Assembly: GCF_004570385.1 (NCBI RefSeq)
Contig: NZ_SPQL01000006.1
Location: 181,863 to 245,862, forward strand
Reading direction: 5' to 3'
Source of the DNA: Blastococcus sp. CT_GayMR19
GTDB taxonomy: Bacteria; Actinomycetota; Actinomycetes; Mycobacteriales; Geodermatophilaceae
DNA: 64,000 nt
In this document: one piece after another, positions 24,027-32,649 of the stretch
How the letters are laid out: every line of letters starts with the position of its first letter
Numbering within the stretch: position 1 is the stretch's first letter
Translations under genes and position numbers: made by a program
Notes under the pieces: model-generated
Databases searched by the model: none
What the model was told of the DNA's origin: nothing
What the model saw: only the letters and a program-made list of their open reading frames with translations

Positions 24027-24695
24027 TCAGCCGGCGGCCACGGGCTGAGGCTGCCGCACGACCACCCACAGCGGCAGGGCGTCGTCCGCCGTCCGCGTCG
24101 TGGTGGTGACCTCGAAGCCGAACCCGCGCAGGAAGCGGACGTTCGCCCAGCTGAAGACGGCGGCAGCCGCCAGAAGCCCGTCGGCGTCGCAGCGCACGAG
24201 TGCCGGGGCCAGCACCCCCGCGGCCAGACCCCGGCGCCGGGACGTCGGCCGGACGCCGAGGTGGGCCAGCCACCAGTGCGGGCCGTCCGGCCGGGCGGCC
24301 GTCACGAGGGCGGCCGTCTCCGCGACGACGGAGGCCCGGCCCGCGGCCAGGTACGGCAGCTCCCGGTCGAGCGCGGCGCGCACGTCGGAGGGGAGCGAGG
24401 AGGTGCCGGGCGCCCCGGGCGGCGGCTCCCAGACGGCGACGGCGGTGACGTCGTCGGTCACCCACGCGCCGCCGGTGGAGACGCCCCGGTGGCCGGCGTC
24501 GAGCTCGTGCAGGCGGGTCAGCCGCTGCATCCGGCCGTCGTCGGGCAGCGCCCACCGGGTCCAGCGGGAGTCGGCGTGGGCGATGGTGAGCGTGGCGGCG
24601 ATCCGCGGCACGTCGCGCTGCTCCGCCGGGCGGACGTCGGGGCCGTCGTCGTCCGGGTCGTCGATCCGCCGGACGGTGGGACGGTGAGCTGTCAC
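24027..24695 (-). CDS. GNAT-family N-acetyltransferase
   Basis: A 222-aa protein. [23 protein letters not shown] is a typical GNAT start, [26 protein letters not shown] is motif A with the acetyl-CoA loop (R-R-x-G-L), and [19 protein letters not shown] is motif B. The acceptor is unknown. GTG at 24695 is the likely start; the frame is open upstream but reaches into the nasA regulatory region. It is divergent from nasA, so the 146-base spacer may control both. Confidence 0.82.
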   Translation of the reverse strand: MTAHRPTVRRIDDPDDDGPDVRPAEQRDVPRIAATLTIAHADSRWTRWALPDDGRMQRLTRLHELDAGHRGVSTGGAWVTDDVTAVAVWEPPPGAPGTSSLPSDVRAALDRELPYLAAGRASVVAETAALVTAARPDGPHWWLAHLGVRPTSRRRGLAAGVLAPALVRCDADGLLAAAAVFSWANVRFLRGFGFEVTTTTRTADDALPLWVVVRQPQPVAAG

Positions 24696-24714
24696 GCCGC
24701 CATTCGACCACCCT

Positions 24715-24738
24715 CGGCCAATATGGCCATTTCGGCCG
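24715..24738. repeat. 24-nt GGCC palindromic element
   Basis: CGGCC and CGGCCG flank a central ATGGCCAT palindrome over 24 bases. The same length and layout occur at 10282 and 55128. It lies in the divergent spacer between the GNAT gene and nasA. Confidence 0.4.
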
Positions 24739-24767
24739 TCCCGGGAACGCACAGTGGCCGGACGGTT

Positions 24768-24794
24768 GCGGTGAGGACGACGGAACGCAGCGTT
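24768..24794 (+). promoter_or_regulatory. candidate nitrate-regulon operator upstream of nasA
   Basis: GCGGTGAGG, five bases, then GGAAC (24768-24786) is repeated exactly upstream of narK (33515-33533). Overlapping its end is AACGCAGCGTT (24784-24794), a palindrome also seen at narK as AACGCTGCGTT. The site ends 48 bases before the nasA ATG. NnaR or GlnR are the obvious candidate binders, by context. Confidence 0.5.
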
Positions 24795-24841
24795 GACGCC
24801 GGTGGTTCGGATGGGAAACGAGACCGACAGACCCTCGTTCC

Positions 24842-27439
24842 ATGCCCGCCGCCGCGTCTCCCGAGTCCGCCGCCCGCGGGCTCGGCATCGCACGGACGAC
24901 GCTGACCCACTGCCCCTACTGCTCCCTGCAGTGCGGCATGAAGGTGACCGCGGGCGACCGCCCCGCCACCCTCGTCCCGGCCGACTTCCCGACCAACAAG
25001 GGCGGCCTGTGCTCCAAGGGCTGGTCGTCGACCGAGCTGCTCGACCACCCCGAGCGGCTGCTGCGCCCGCTCGTCCGGGCCACCCCGGGCGACCGCACCA
25101 GCCCGCTGGTCGAGGCCACCTGGGAGGACGCGCTCGGGCGGCTGGTCGACGCGGTCGAGCGCACCCAGGCCCGCTACGGCCGCGACGCCGTCGGCTGCTT
25201 CGGCGGCGGCTCGCTGACCAACGAGCAGGCCTACCAGTTCGGCAAGTTCGCTCGCGTCGCCCTGCGCACCAGCGCCATCGACTACAACGGCCGGTTCTGC
25301 ATGTCCTCGGCGGCGGGCGCGGCCAACCGGGCGTTCGGCCTCGACCGCGGCATGCCCTTCCCGCTGAGCGACATCGCCGCCGCCGATGTCGTCGTCCTCG
25401 TCGGCAGCAACCCGGCCGACACCATGCCGCCGGCGATGCAGTACTTCGACGAGGGCCGTGCCCGGGGCGCGCAGCACGTCGTCGTCGACCCCCGGAAGAC
25501 GGCGACGGCCCGCAACGCCGCCCTGCATCTCCAGGTGCTGCCCGGCACCGACCTCGCCCTGGCCAACGGGCTGCTGCACATCGCGCTCGCCGAGGGCCTG
25601 GTCGACGAGGCGTACATCGCCGAGCGTACCACCGGGTTCGACGAGGTGAGGGCCGGCGTCGGGGCCTACTGGCCCGACCGGGTGGAGCGGCTCACCGGCG
25701 TGCCCGTCGCGGACCAGCGGCGCACCGTCTTCGCCCTGGCGCGGGCGGAGAAGGCGATCATCCTGACCGCCCGGGGCGCCGAACAGCACCGGTCCGGCAC
25801 CGACACCGCGCAGGCGTGGATCAACCTGGCCCTGGCCCTCGGGCTGCCCGGCCGCCCCGGCAGCGGCTGGGGCACCGTGACCGGTCAGGGCAACGGCCAG
25901 GGTGGCCGCGAGCACGGCCAGAAGGCCGACCAGTTGCCCGGCTACCGCTCGCTGAAGGACCCGGGGGCCCGCGCCCACGTCGCCGCCGTCTGGGGCGTCG
26001 ACCCCGACGACCTCCCGATGCCCGGCAAGTCGGCCTTCGAGCTGCTCGACGCGCTCGGCACCGACGGCGGCGTGCGCACGCTCCTGGTGCTGGCGTCGAA
26101 CGTCGCGGTCTCCGCGCCCGACGCGCGCCGGGTGATCAGCCGGCTCCGCGACCTCGACTTCCTCGCGGTCAGCGACTTCTTCCTCTCCGAGACCGCCGAG
26201 CTCGCCGACGTCGTCCTGCCCAGCGCCATGTGGGCCGAGGAGGACGGCACCATGACCAACCTCGAGGGCCGGGTGATCCGCCGCCGCCGGGCACTCGACC
26301 CGCCGACCGACGTCCCCGACGACCTGCAGCTCCTGGCCACCCTGGCCGACCGGCTGGGCGCCGGCGACAGGTTCAGCGGCGACCCGGAGACGGTGTTCGA
26401 GGAGCTGCGCCGGGCCAGCGCCGGGGGAGTGGCCGACTACGCCGGCATCAGCTACCGCCGGATCGACGACGAGCAGGGCGTGTTCTGGCCCTGCCCGGAC
26501 GAGGCCCACCCGGGCACGCCGCGGCTGTTCACCGAGCGCTTCGCCACCCCCGACGGCCGGGCGCGCTTCCTCCGCGTCGAGCACGTCGACGCCCACGAGC
26601 CCACCGACGCCGACTACCCGTACGTGCTCACCACCGGCCGGGTCCTCGCCCAGTACCAGTCGGGCACGCAGACCCGCCGCACGAGGAGCCTCTCGCTGAT
26701 CGCGCCCACGCCGCGCGCCGAGCTGCACCCCGACCTCGCCCGGAGCTTGAGCATCGGTCAGGACGACGTCGTGGAGCTCGCCACCCGCCGCGGCGTCGCC
26801 CGCTTCCATGCCCACGTCACCGACACGATCCGGCGCGACGTCGTCTTCGCGCCCTTCCACTGGGGCGGCCCGTCCAGCGCCAACGTGCTCACCGACCCGG
26901 CGCTGGACCCGACCAGCCGGATGCCCGCCTTCAAGGTCTGCGCCGTCGCCGTCACCCGCGTCGGCGGTCCCGACGAACGCATCCCCCCTCCGGCAGCGCA
27001 GCCGCAGACCCGCTCGCACGAGCCGTCCACGACCCCCGAGCACTCCACGACCCCCGAGCCCAGGGCCCCGTCCCGGAAGAGGAGCACCCGCATGAAGAGC
27101 ACCCCACGCTTCCTGCAAGGCGTCTACCCGATCGTCGGGGAAGGGCTGTCCAAGCCCGGCCCGCTCGACGCCGCCCTGCGGTACTCCGTGCCCCTCGGGA
27201 TGTCGGCCCAGGCGCTGTACTTCCGCGGCGGCAACTCGACGGCCGAGCTGGTGTACGTCCTGCTGCTGCGCGACGGCGTGCCGATGCGCTGGTTCCCGAT
27301 CGGCGCGAAGGGCGACACCCACGTGCCGCTGCGCGTCGTGGAGGACCTGGCCGGGGGCTGCGTGATCGAGCTGCACGCCGCGGCGCCCGAGGGCGTCACC
27401 GGCGAGATCGTCGTCGACCTGGGCCTGGTGGAGGTCTAG
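24842..27439 (+). CDS. nasA: assimilatory nitrate reductase with extra C-terminal domain (fusion)
   Basis: An 865-aa molybdopterin enzyme that reduces nitrate to nitrite in the cytoplasm. Cys24, Cys27, Cys31 and Cys57 (CPYC...C...GGLCSKGW) bind a 4Fe-4S cluster; Cys153 in YNGRFCMSSA is placed to ligate molybdenum. The catalytic subunit, ending near MPAFKVCAVAVTRV, covers residues 1 to about 709. It is followed by a Pro/Ser/Thr linker (710-750) and a separate 115-residue domain (MKSTPRFLQGVYPIVG through VVDLGLVEV) that I do not recognise. NasA/NarB proteins are normally about 700-730 residues. A good ribosome binding site and ATG sit at the start of the extra domain (27092). No obvious ribosome binding site precedes ATG 24842. 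nirB follows after 20 bases. Confidence 0.88.
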   Translation: MPAAASPESAARGLGIARTTLTHCPYCSLQCGMKVTAGDRPATLVPADFPTNKGGLCSKGWSSTELLDHPERLLRPLVRATPGDRTSPLVEATWEDALGRLVDAVERTQARYGRDAVGCFGGGSLTNEQAYQFGKFARVALRTSAIDYNGRFCMSSAAGAANRAFGLDRGMPFPLSDIAAADVVVLVGSNPADTMPPAMQYFDEGRARGAQHVVVDPRKTATARNAALHLQVLPGTDLALANGLLHIALAEGLVDEAYIAERTTGFDEVRAGVGAYWPDRVERLTGVPVADQRRTVFALARAEKAIILTARGAEQHRSGTDTAQAWINLALALGLPGRPGSGWGTVTGQGNGQGGREHGQKADQLPGYRSLKDPGARAHVAAVWGVDPDDLPMPGKSAFELLDALGTDGGVRTLLVLASNVAVSAPDARRVISRLRDLDFLAVSDFFLSETAELADVVLPSAMWAEEDGTMTNLEGRVIRRRRALDPPTDVPDDLQLLATLADRLGAGDRFSGDPETVFEELRRASAGGVADYAGISYRRIDDEQGVFWPCPDEAHPGTPRLFTERFATPDGRARFLRVEHVDAHEPTDADYPYVLTTGRVLAQYQSGTQTRRTRSLSLIAPTPRAELHPDLARSLSIGQDDVVELATRRGVARFHAHVTDTIRRDVVFAPFHWGGPSSANVLTDPALDPTSRMPAFKVCAVAVTRVGGPDERIPPPAAQPQTRSHEPSTTPEHSTTPEPRAPSRKRSTRMKSTPRFLQGVYPIVGEGLSKPGPLDAALRYSVPLGMSAQALYFRGGNSTAELVYVLLLRDGVPMRWFPIGAKGDTHVPLRVVEDLAGGCVIELHAAAPEGVTGEIVVDLGLVEV
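27026..27059 (+). repeat. 18-bp period duplication in the nasA linker
   Basis: TCCACGACCCCCGAGC occurs at 27026-27041 and again at 27044-27059. In frame it gives STTPEH then STTPEP in the linker between the nitrate reductase and the C-terminal domain. Confidence 0.85.
27075..27094 (+). promoter_or_regulatory. internal ribosome binding site and ATG inside nasA
   Basis: GGAAGAGGAG at 27075-27084 is followed after seven bases by an in-frame ATG at 27092 (residue 751 of the fusion). It could start a separate 115-aa protein of MKSTPRFLQG type in addition to the fused product. Confidence 0.55.
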
Positions 27440-27459
27440 TGGGCGGGTCGGGAGGGTCG

Positions 27460-29991
27460 ATGAACGCCGTTCTCGGTGGCCGCATCGAGGGGCTCACGGC
27501 ACTCCACCTGGACGACGACGACCTCGACCCGCGCGCTCGGCTGGTCGTGATCGGCAACGGCATGGCGGGTGCGCGCTTCGTCGAGGAGGTGCTCGAGCGC
27601 GGCGGCGGCGAGCAGTTCCGGATCACGGTCTTCGGTGACGAGCCGCACGGCAACTACAACCGCATCATGCTGTCGCCGGTCCTCGCCGGCGAGGAGCACG
27701 AGGACGACATCGTCCTCAACAGCCACGACTGGTACGCCGACAACGGCGTCACGCTGCGGGCCGGCGTCATGGCCGAGCGGATCGACACCGCGGCCAAGCT
27801 CGTCTACGCGGCCGACGGCACCGTCACCGCATACGACCACCTGGTTCTCGCCACGGGCAGCTACTCCTTCATCCCGCCCATGAAGGGCGTCCGCACCGAC
27901 GACGGCGAGCTGCGGCCCGGCGTCTACGGGTTCCGGACCATCGACGAGACCCGCGCCATGCTCGACGCCGTCGGCCGGTGCAGGAAGGCCGTGGTCATGG
28001 GCGGCGGCCTGCTCGGCCTGGAGGCCGCCCGCGCGCTGCAGGGCCACGGCCTGCACGTCGAGCTCGTGCACGCCATGCCGTACCTGATGAACATGCAGCT
28101 CGACCCGGAGGCCGGCGCGATCCTCAAGCGGAGCGTCGAGAAGCTCGGGATCACCGTGCACCTCGACGTCTTCGCCACCGACGTGTTCGGGATCGACTCC
28201 GTCGAGGGCGTCGGCCTGGCCGACGGACGGCGGATCGACGCCGACCTGCTCGTCGTCGCCGCCGGCGTCCGGCCCTCCACCGACATCGCCGTCCGCTCGG
28301 GCCTGGAGGTGGAGCGCGGCATCGTCGTCGACGACCAGCTGCGCACCGACGACCCCGACGTCTACGCGATCGGTGAGTGCGCGCAGCACCGCGGCGAGGT
28401 CTACGGCCTGGTCGCCCCCGCCTGGGAGCACGCGAGAGTGCTGGCCGACGTGCTCACCGGAACCGACCCGACGGCGGAGTACCACGGCAGCCGGACGGCC
28501 ACGAAGCTCAAGGTCGCCGGCGTCGACGTCGCCGTCATGGGCATCAACACCCCCGAGCGCGAGGACGACGAGTTCCTCGTGATCTCCGAGCCCCGGCGGG
28601 GCGTGCACCTGTCGGTCGTGATCCGCGACGAGAGGCTGGTCGGCGCCACGCTGCTCGGCGACACCCGCAAGGTCGCCTTCCTGACCCAGGCCTTCGACCG
28701 CGGGTTGGCGTTGCCCGAGGAGCGGATCAAGCTGCTCGTCGACCTCTCCGACGGGGCGGTCGAAGTGGGCGTCGCGGAGATGCCGGCGACCACGCAGGTC
28801 TGCAACTGCAACGGCGTCACCAAGGGCGCGATCTGCGGCGCCGTGGCCGACGGCTGCGGCAGCGTCGGCGCCGTCATGGACAAGACCCGCGCCGGCAAGG
28901 GCTGCGGCTCCTGCAAGTCGCTGGTCAAGCAGATCGTCGAGTGGGCCGCCGACGGCGACGTCACCGAGGACGTATCAGCCAGTTGGTACGTCCCGGGCAT
29001 CCCGATGGCCAAGCCCGAGCTCATGGCCGCCATCCGGGCGCAGGACCTGCGCAGCGTCTCGGCCGTGTTCGCGGCCCTCGCCCCGGGCGGGGTCGACGAC
29101 GCCAGGTCGAAGATGGGCCTGACCTCGCTGCTCAAGATGCTGTGGGGCCACGACTACGTCCCGGAGAAGGACGGCGAGTTCATCAACGACCGCGTCCACG
29201 CCAACATCCAGCGCGACGGCACCTTCTCCGTCGTCCCGCAGATCAAGGGCGGGGTGACCACACCGGCCCAGCTGCGGAAGATCGCCGACGTCGCCGAGAA
29301 GTACGAGGTGCCGATGGTGAAGATCACCGGCGGCCAGCGGCTGGACCTCCTCGGCGTCCGCAAGGAGGACCTCCCCGCCATGTGGGATGACCTCGGCATG
29401 CCGTCGGGATACGCCTACGGCAAGAGCATGCGCACGGTGAAGACCTGCGTCGGATCGGACTTCTGCCGGTTCGGCCTCGGCGACTCCACCCAGCTCGGCA
29501 TCGACCTCGAGACCAGGTTCCAGGGCATCGAGAGCCCGGCGAAGATGAAGATGGCCGTCGTCGGCTGCCCGCGGAACTGCGCCGAGGCCTACGTGAAGGA
29601 CGTCGGCGTCGTGGCGGTGGGCAACGGCAAGTGGGAGGTCTACGTCGGCGGGGCGGCGGGCGCCTCGGTGCGCAAGGGCGACCTGCTCGCCACCGTCGAC
29701 TCCCCGGAGGCCGTGCTCGAGCTGACCGGCCGCTTCCTGCAGTACTACCGCGAGAACGCCAACTGGCTGGAGCGCACGTACGACTTCGTGCCCCGGATCG
29801 GGCTGGACCGGCTCAAGGAGGTCCTCCTCGAGGACGCCGAGGGCATCGTCGCCGACCTCGACGCCGGGATGCAGCGCTCCATCGACGCCTACACCGACCC
29901 GTGGGGCCAGGACGCGAAGCAGCCGGCCACCCCCGGCCAGTTCCGGCCCTCCCTGCCCCTGATCGCCCTCCCGAAGGTGCCCGTCCGATGA
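27460..29991 (+). CDS. nirB: NAD(P)H-dependent nitrite reductase, large subunit
   Basis: An 843-aa enzyme reducing nitrite to ammonium with NirD. The N-terminal FAD/NAD domains show VVIGNGMAGARFVEE and MGGGLLGLEAA. A BFD-like 2Fe-2S site is at Cys448, Cys450, Cys482 and Cys485 (CNCNGVTKG, GKGCGSC). The siroheme/4Fe-4S half carries Cys663, Cys669, Cys703 and Cys707 (TCVGSDFCRFG, GCPRNCAEAY). ATG 27460 is used; an in-frame GTG at 27439 with GGAGG four bases upstream is an alternative and would overlap the nasA stop. The nirD ATG overlaps the stop. The frame is open far upstream through nasA but is not coding there. Confidence 0.95.
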   Translation: MNAVLGGRIEGLTALHLDDDDLDPRARLVVIGNGMAGARFVEEVLERGGGEQFRITVFGDEPHGNYNRIMLSPVLAGEEHEDDIVLNSHDWYADNGVTLRAGVMAERIDTAAKLVYAADGTVTAYDHLVLATGSYSFIPPMKGVRTDDGELRPGVYGFRTIDETRAMLDAVGRCRKAVVMGGGLLGLEAARALQGHGLHVELVHAMPYLMNMQLDPEAGAILKRSVEKLGITVHLDVFATDVFGIDSVEGVGLADGRRIDADLLVVAAGVRPSTDIAVRSGLEVERGIVVDDQLRTDDPDVYAIGECAQHRGEVYGLVAPAWEHARVLADVLTGTDPTAEYHGSRTATKLKVAGVDVAVMGINTPEREDDEFLVISEPRRGVHLSVVIRDERLVGATLLGDTRKVAFLTQAFDRGLALPEERIKLLVDLSDGAVEVGVAEMPATTQVCNCNGVTKGAICGAVADGCGSVGAVMDKTRAGKGCGSCKSLVKQIVEWAADGDVTEDVSASWYVPGIPMAKPELMAAIRAQDLRSVSAVFAALAPGGVDDARSKMGLTSLLKMLWGHDYVPEKDGEFINDRVHANIQRDGTFSVVPQIKGGVTTPAQLRKIADVAEKYEVPMVKITGGQRLDLLGVRKEDLPAMWDDLGMPSGYAYGKSMRTVKTCVGSDFCRFGLGDSTQLGIDLETRFQGIESPAKMKMAVVGCPRNCAEAYVKDVGVVAVGNGKWEVYVGGAAGASVRKGDLLATVDSPEAVLELTGRFLQYYRENANWLERTYDFVPRIGLDRLKEVLLEDAEGIVADLDAGMQRSIDAYTDPWGQDAKQPATPGQFRPSLPLIALPKVPVR

Positions 29992-30341
29992 GCATCAGCG
30001 AACTGACCACCGCCGCGCCCGCCGTCCAGGGCGCGGGCGTGAAGGCCTACACGGTCGGGATGGCCGACGACGTGCCGCCGGGGGAGGGGCGGGCCTTCGT
30101 CGCCGGCGGCACGCAGATCGCCGTCTTCCGGCTGCGCGACGGCTCGCTGCACGCCACCCAGGCCGCCTGCCCGCACGCCGGCGGACCGCTGGCCGACGGG
30201 CAGACCGACGTCAACGTGCTGGTCTGCCCGCTGCACCAGTACGCCTTCCGGTGGGCCGACGGCACCTCGCCCGGCGGCGCGCCGCCGGTCCGGCTGTACC
30301 CGGTGCGCGAGCGCGACGGCTACCTCGTCGTCGACGTCTGA
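29988..30341 (+). CDS. nirD: nitrite reductase small subunit (Rieske-type)
   Basis: A 117-aa protein with a Rieske 2Fe-2S fold: Cys61-x-His63 in ACPHAGG and Cys80-x2-His83 in CPLHQYAF. In actinobacteria NirD keeps these ligands, whereas the enteric NirD lost them. It pairs with NirB. ATG overlaps the nirB stop (ATGA). Five bases after its stop comes a palindrome with a GGTACC core that separates it from a convergent gene. Confidence 0.95.
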   Translation: MSISELTTAAPAVQGAGVKAYTVGMADDVPPGEGRAFVAGGTQIAVFRLRDGSLHATQAACPHAGGPLADGQTDVNVLVCPLHQYAFRWADGTSPGGAPPVRLYPVRERDGYLVVDV

Positions 30342-30345
30342 CCTT

Positions 30346-30369
30346 CCCGCTTCCGGTACCGGAAGCGGG
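30346..30369. terminator. GGTACC-core palindrome between convergent genes
   Basis: CCCGCTTCCG and CGGAAGCGGG form a perfect 10-bp stem around a GTAC loop. It fills the space between the nirD stop and the stop of the XRE gene. Compared with the copies at 13521 and 41584, both stem arms changed in step (T to C and A to G), which keeps the pairing. Confidence 0.6.
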
Positions 30370-30966
30370 TCAGGCCTTCGGGCGGGCGCGGACGTGCATG
30401 CGCTCGCCCTGCGGGCCGAAGAGGGTGAGCACCTCCGCAGGCTCGGGGAACGGGTTGGTCAGGGCGTGCGGGACGCGGGTGTCGAACTCGACGACCTCGC
30501 CGGCGGAGAGCACGAAGTCCCGTGCGGCGAGCAGCAGACGCAGGCGGCCGGACAGGACGTAGAGCCACTCGTAGCCGTCGTGCACCTTCTGCTCGGGCTG
30601 GACGTCCGGCCACCGCGGCGGGAACACCTGCTTGTAGGCCTGCAGCCCGCCGTCCTGACGGGTGAGCGGCACCATCGTCACGCCGTTGTGGTCGAACGGG
30701 CGGCCGTGGACGCGCGGGTCCCCGGGCGGCGGCGCCTCGACCAGGTCGTCCAGCGCCACCTGGTAGGCGCGCGCCAGCGGCAGCAGCAGCTCGAGCGTGG
30801 GCTTCCGGCCGCCGGACTCCAGCCGCGAGAGCGTGCTGACGGAGACGCCGGTCGTCCGCGAGACGGCGCCGAGAGTCAGGTCCCGCTCGGTGCGCAGCGC
30901 CCGCAGCCGGGGGCCGACCGCATCCAGGACGTCGTCCACCGGGGGAGGCTCGAAAGTCTTTGCCAT
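30370..30966 (-). CDS. XRE-family regulator with C-terminal cupin
   Basis: A 198-aa protein. Residues about 15-70 form a helix-turn-helix: LRALRTERDLTLGAVSRTTGVSVSTLSRLESGGRKPTLELLLPLARAY. Residues 110-190 form a cupin barrel (HDGYEWLYVLSGRLRLLL, AGEVVEFDTRVPHALTNP). Such proteins sense a small ligand in the cupin. It is divergent from the thioredoxin-reductase-like gene with a 49-base spacer that contains an inverted repeat, so it probably controls that operon. ATG 30966 (MAKTFEPPP) is chosen; ATG 30978 is an alternative. Confidence 0.88.
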   Translation of the reverse strand: MAKTFEPPPVDDVLDAVGPRLRALRTERDLTLGAVSRTTGVSVSTLSRLESGGRKPTLELLLPLARAYQVALDDLVEAPPPGDPRVHGRPFDHNGVTMVPLTRQDGGLQAYKQVFPPRWPDVQPEQKVHDGYEWLYVLSGRLRLLLAARDFVLSAGEVVEFDTRVPHALTNPFPEPAEVLTLFGPQGERMHVRARPKA

Positions 30967-30981
30967 ACCGGCAAGCATAGT

Positions 30982-31000
30982 TGTCGAAGCAGCCACGACA
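30982..31000. promoter_or_regulatory. candidate operator in divergent spacer
   Basis: TGTCG and CGACA form an inverted repeat separated by nine bases, centred between the XRE-cupin gene and the oxidoreductase gene. A likely binding site for the XRE protein, by position. Confidence 0.4.
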
Positions 31001-31015
31001 GGAGACCGTGGCGGC

Positions 31016-31987
31016 ATGACTTCCAGGGACCAGCACTACGACGTCGTCATCATCGGTGGCGGTGCCGCCGGACTCAGCGGGGCGGTGGCCCTGGCGCGGT
31101 CGCGCCGGTCGGTGCTCGTCGTCGACGCGGGGCAGCCGCGCAACGCCCGGGCGGACGGGGTGCACAACTACCTGGGCCGGGAGGGCACCCCGCCCGGGGA
31201 GCTCCTCGCCCTGGGACGGGCCGAGCTGGCCGGGTACGGGGGTGAGGTGGTGTCCGGCGTGGTCACGGCCGCCCGGCGTGAGGACGACGGCACCTTCCGC
31301 GTGACCCTCGCCGACGGGCGCGAGGTCTCGGCCCGCCGGCTGTTGGTGGCCACCGGCCTGGTCGACGAGCTGCCCGACCTGCCGGGGGTGGCCGAGCGCT
31401 GGGGCCGAGACGTCCTGCACTGCCCGTACTGCCACGGGTGGGAGGTCCGCGACCGGGCGATCGGCATCCTCGCGACCGGTCCCATGTCGGTGCACCAGGC
31501 CCTGCTGTTCCGGCAGCTGAGCGACGACGTCACGTTCTTCCGGCACACCGGGCCCGAACTTGCGGACGAGGAGGCCGATCAGCTGGCCGCGCTGGGCATC
31601 CGCACGGTGGACGGCGAGGTCGCGGGGCTGGAGGTGACCGACGACCGGCTCACCGGGGTCCGCCTGGTCGCGGGCGAGGTGGTGCTGCGGGCCGCCGTCG
31701 TCGTCGCGCCGCGGTTCACCGCCAATGCTGATGTCCTCGCCTCCCTGGGGCTCGAGGCGACGGAGCAGGAGACGCGCGGCCACGTCGTCGGCAGCGCCGT
31801 GACCGCGGACCCGACCGGGGCCACCGCCGTTCCCGGGGTGTGGGTGGCGGGGAACGTGTCCGACATGTCCGCGCAGGTGGTCGTCTCCGCCGCCGCGGGG
31901 ATGCGGGCCGGCGCCATGATCAACGCCGACCTGGTCATGGAGGACGCCCGGAACGCCGTCGCCGCGCAGCGGGGCGTGGCTGCATGA
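31016..31987 (+). CDS. FAD/NAD(P)-dependent oxidoreductase, thioredoxin-reductase-like
   Basis: A 323-aa flavoprotein: VVIIGGGAAGLSGAVALARS for FAD binding, LHCPYCHGWEVRD with a CxxC at about residue 140, ILATGPMSVHQALLF in place of the usual NAD(P) glycine motif, and GVWVAGNVSDMSAQVVVSAAAGMRAG for the C-terminal FAD contact. It resembles the low-molecular-weight thioredoxin reductase fold found in actinobacteria next to XRE-cupin regulators and methyltransferases. The NAD(P) motif is atypical (GPMSVHQA rather than GGGNSA), so the electron donor is uncertain. The next gene overlaps by ATGA. Confidence 0.87.
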   Translation: MTSRDQHYDVVIIGGGAAGLSGAVALARSRRSVLVVDAGQPRNARADGVHNYLGREGTPPGELLALGRAELAGYGGEVVSGVVTAARREDDGTFRVTLADGREVSARRLLVATGLVDELPDLPGVAERWGRDVLHCPYCHGWEVRDRAIGILATGPMSVHQALLFRQLSDDVTFFRHTGPELADEEADQLAALGIRTVDGEVAGLEVTDDRLTGVRLVAGEVVLRAAVVVAPRFTANADVLASLGLEATEQETRGHVVGSAVTADPTGATAVPGVWVAGNVSDMSAQVVVSAAAGMRAGAMINADLVMEDARNAVAAQRGVAA

Positions 31988-32613
31988 GCGCCGTCGACCG
32001 GGAGTCCTACGACGAGCTCTACCGCTCGACGCCGGCGGTGTGGAGCGGCCGGGCCAACCGCCAGCTGGTCGTCGAGGCGGCCGATCTGCCGCCCGGCACC
32101 GCGCTGGACGCCGGCAGCGGCGAGGGCGGCGACGCACTCTGGCTCGCCGAGCGGGGCTGGCGCGTCACCGCGGTGGACTTCTCGGCCGTCGCGCTGGAGC
32201 GCGCCGCCGCGGTCGCCCGGGCCCGGGGGCTCGCGGACCGGATCGACTGGCGGCACGAGGACCTCGACGGTTGGACGCCGCCGGAAGGGCGCTTCGACCT
32301 GGTGACGGCGCACTACCTGCACGCCACCTGGTCGGACCGCCCGACGATGTTCAGGCGGCTCGCGGCCGCGGTCGCGCCGGGCGGCACCCTGCTCGTGGTG
32401 GGCCACCTCCTCGGCGAGGACTGGGGCCACGGCCAGCACCACGCGCACGACCCCGGCGTGCTCTACACCGCGGAGGACGTCGCGTCGCTGCTCGACCCGG
32501 AGGAGTGGCGCGACGTCGTCACCGAGACCCGGGAACGGGACCCGGACGCCGTCTCCCGGACGGCGAACCACGCGCCGGACACCGTGCTCGTGGCGCGCCG
32601 CGGCCGGGCCTGA
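31984..32613 (+). CDS. class I SAM-dependent methyltransferase
   Basis: A 209-aa methyltransferase: ALDAGSGEGGDALWLAERGWRVTAVDFS is motif I through post-I, and FDLVTAHYLHATW is motif IV. AVAPGGTLLVVGHL follows. The HATW and GHGQHHAHDP stretches resemble the tellurite/thiopurine-type group. It is translationally coupled (ATGA) to the oxidoreductase, so the two probably act in one detoxification or modification step. The substrate is unknown. Confidence 0.87.
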   Translation: MSAVDRESYDELYRSTPAVWSGRANRQLVVEAADLPPGTALDAGSGEGGDALWLAERGWRVTAVDFSAVALERAAAVARARGLADRIDWRHEDLDGWTPPEGRFDLVTAHYLHATWSDRPTMFRRLAAAVAPGGTLLVVGHLLGEDWGHGQHHAHDPGVLYTAEDVASLLDPEEWRDVVTETRERDPDAVSRTANHAPDTVLVARRGRA

Positions 32614-32649
32614 CGGCGAGGGACCTGCCGCGCGGAAAGTCCCGAGGGT

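Noticed and set aside
24692..27376. An 894-codon minus-strand frame opposite nasA
   Set aside because: Shadow of the nitrate reductase frame.
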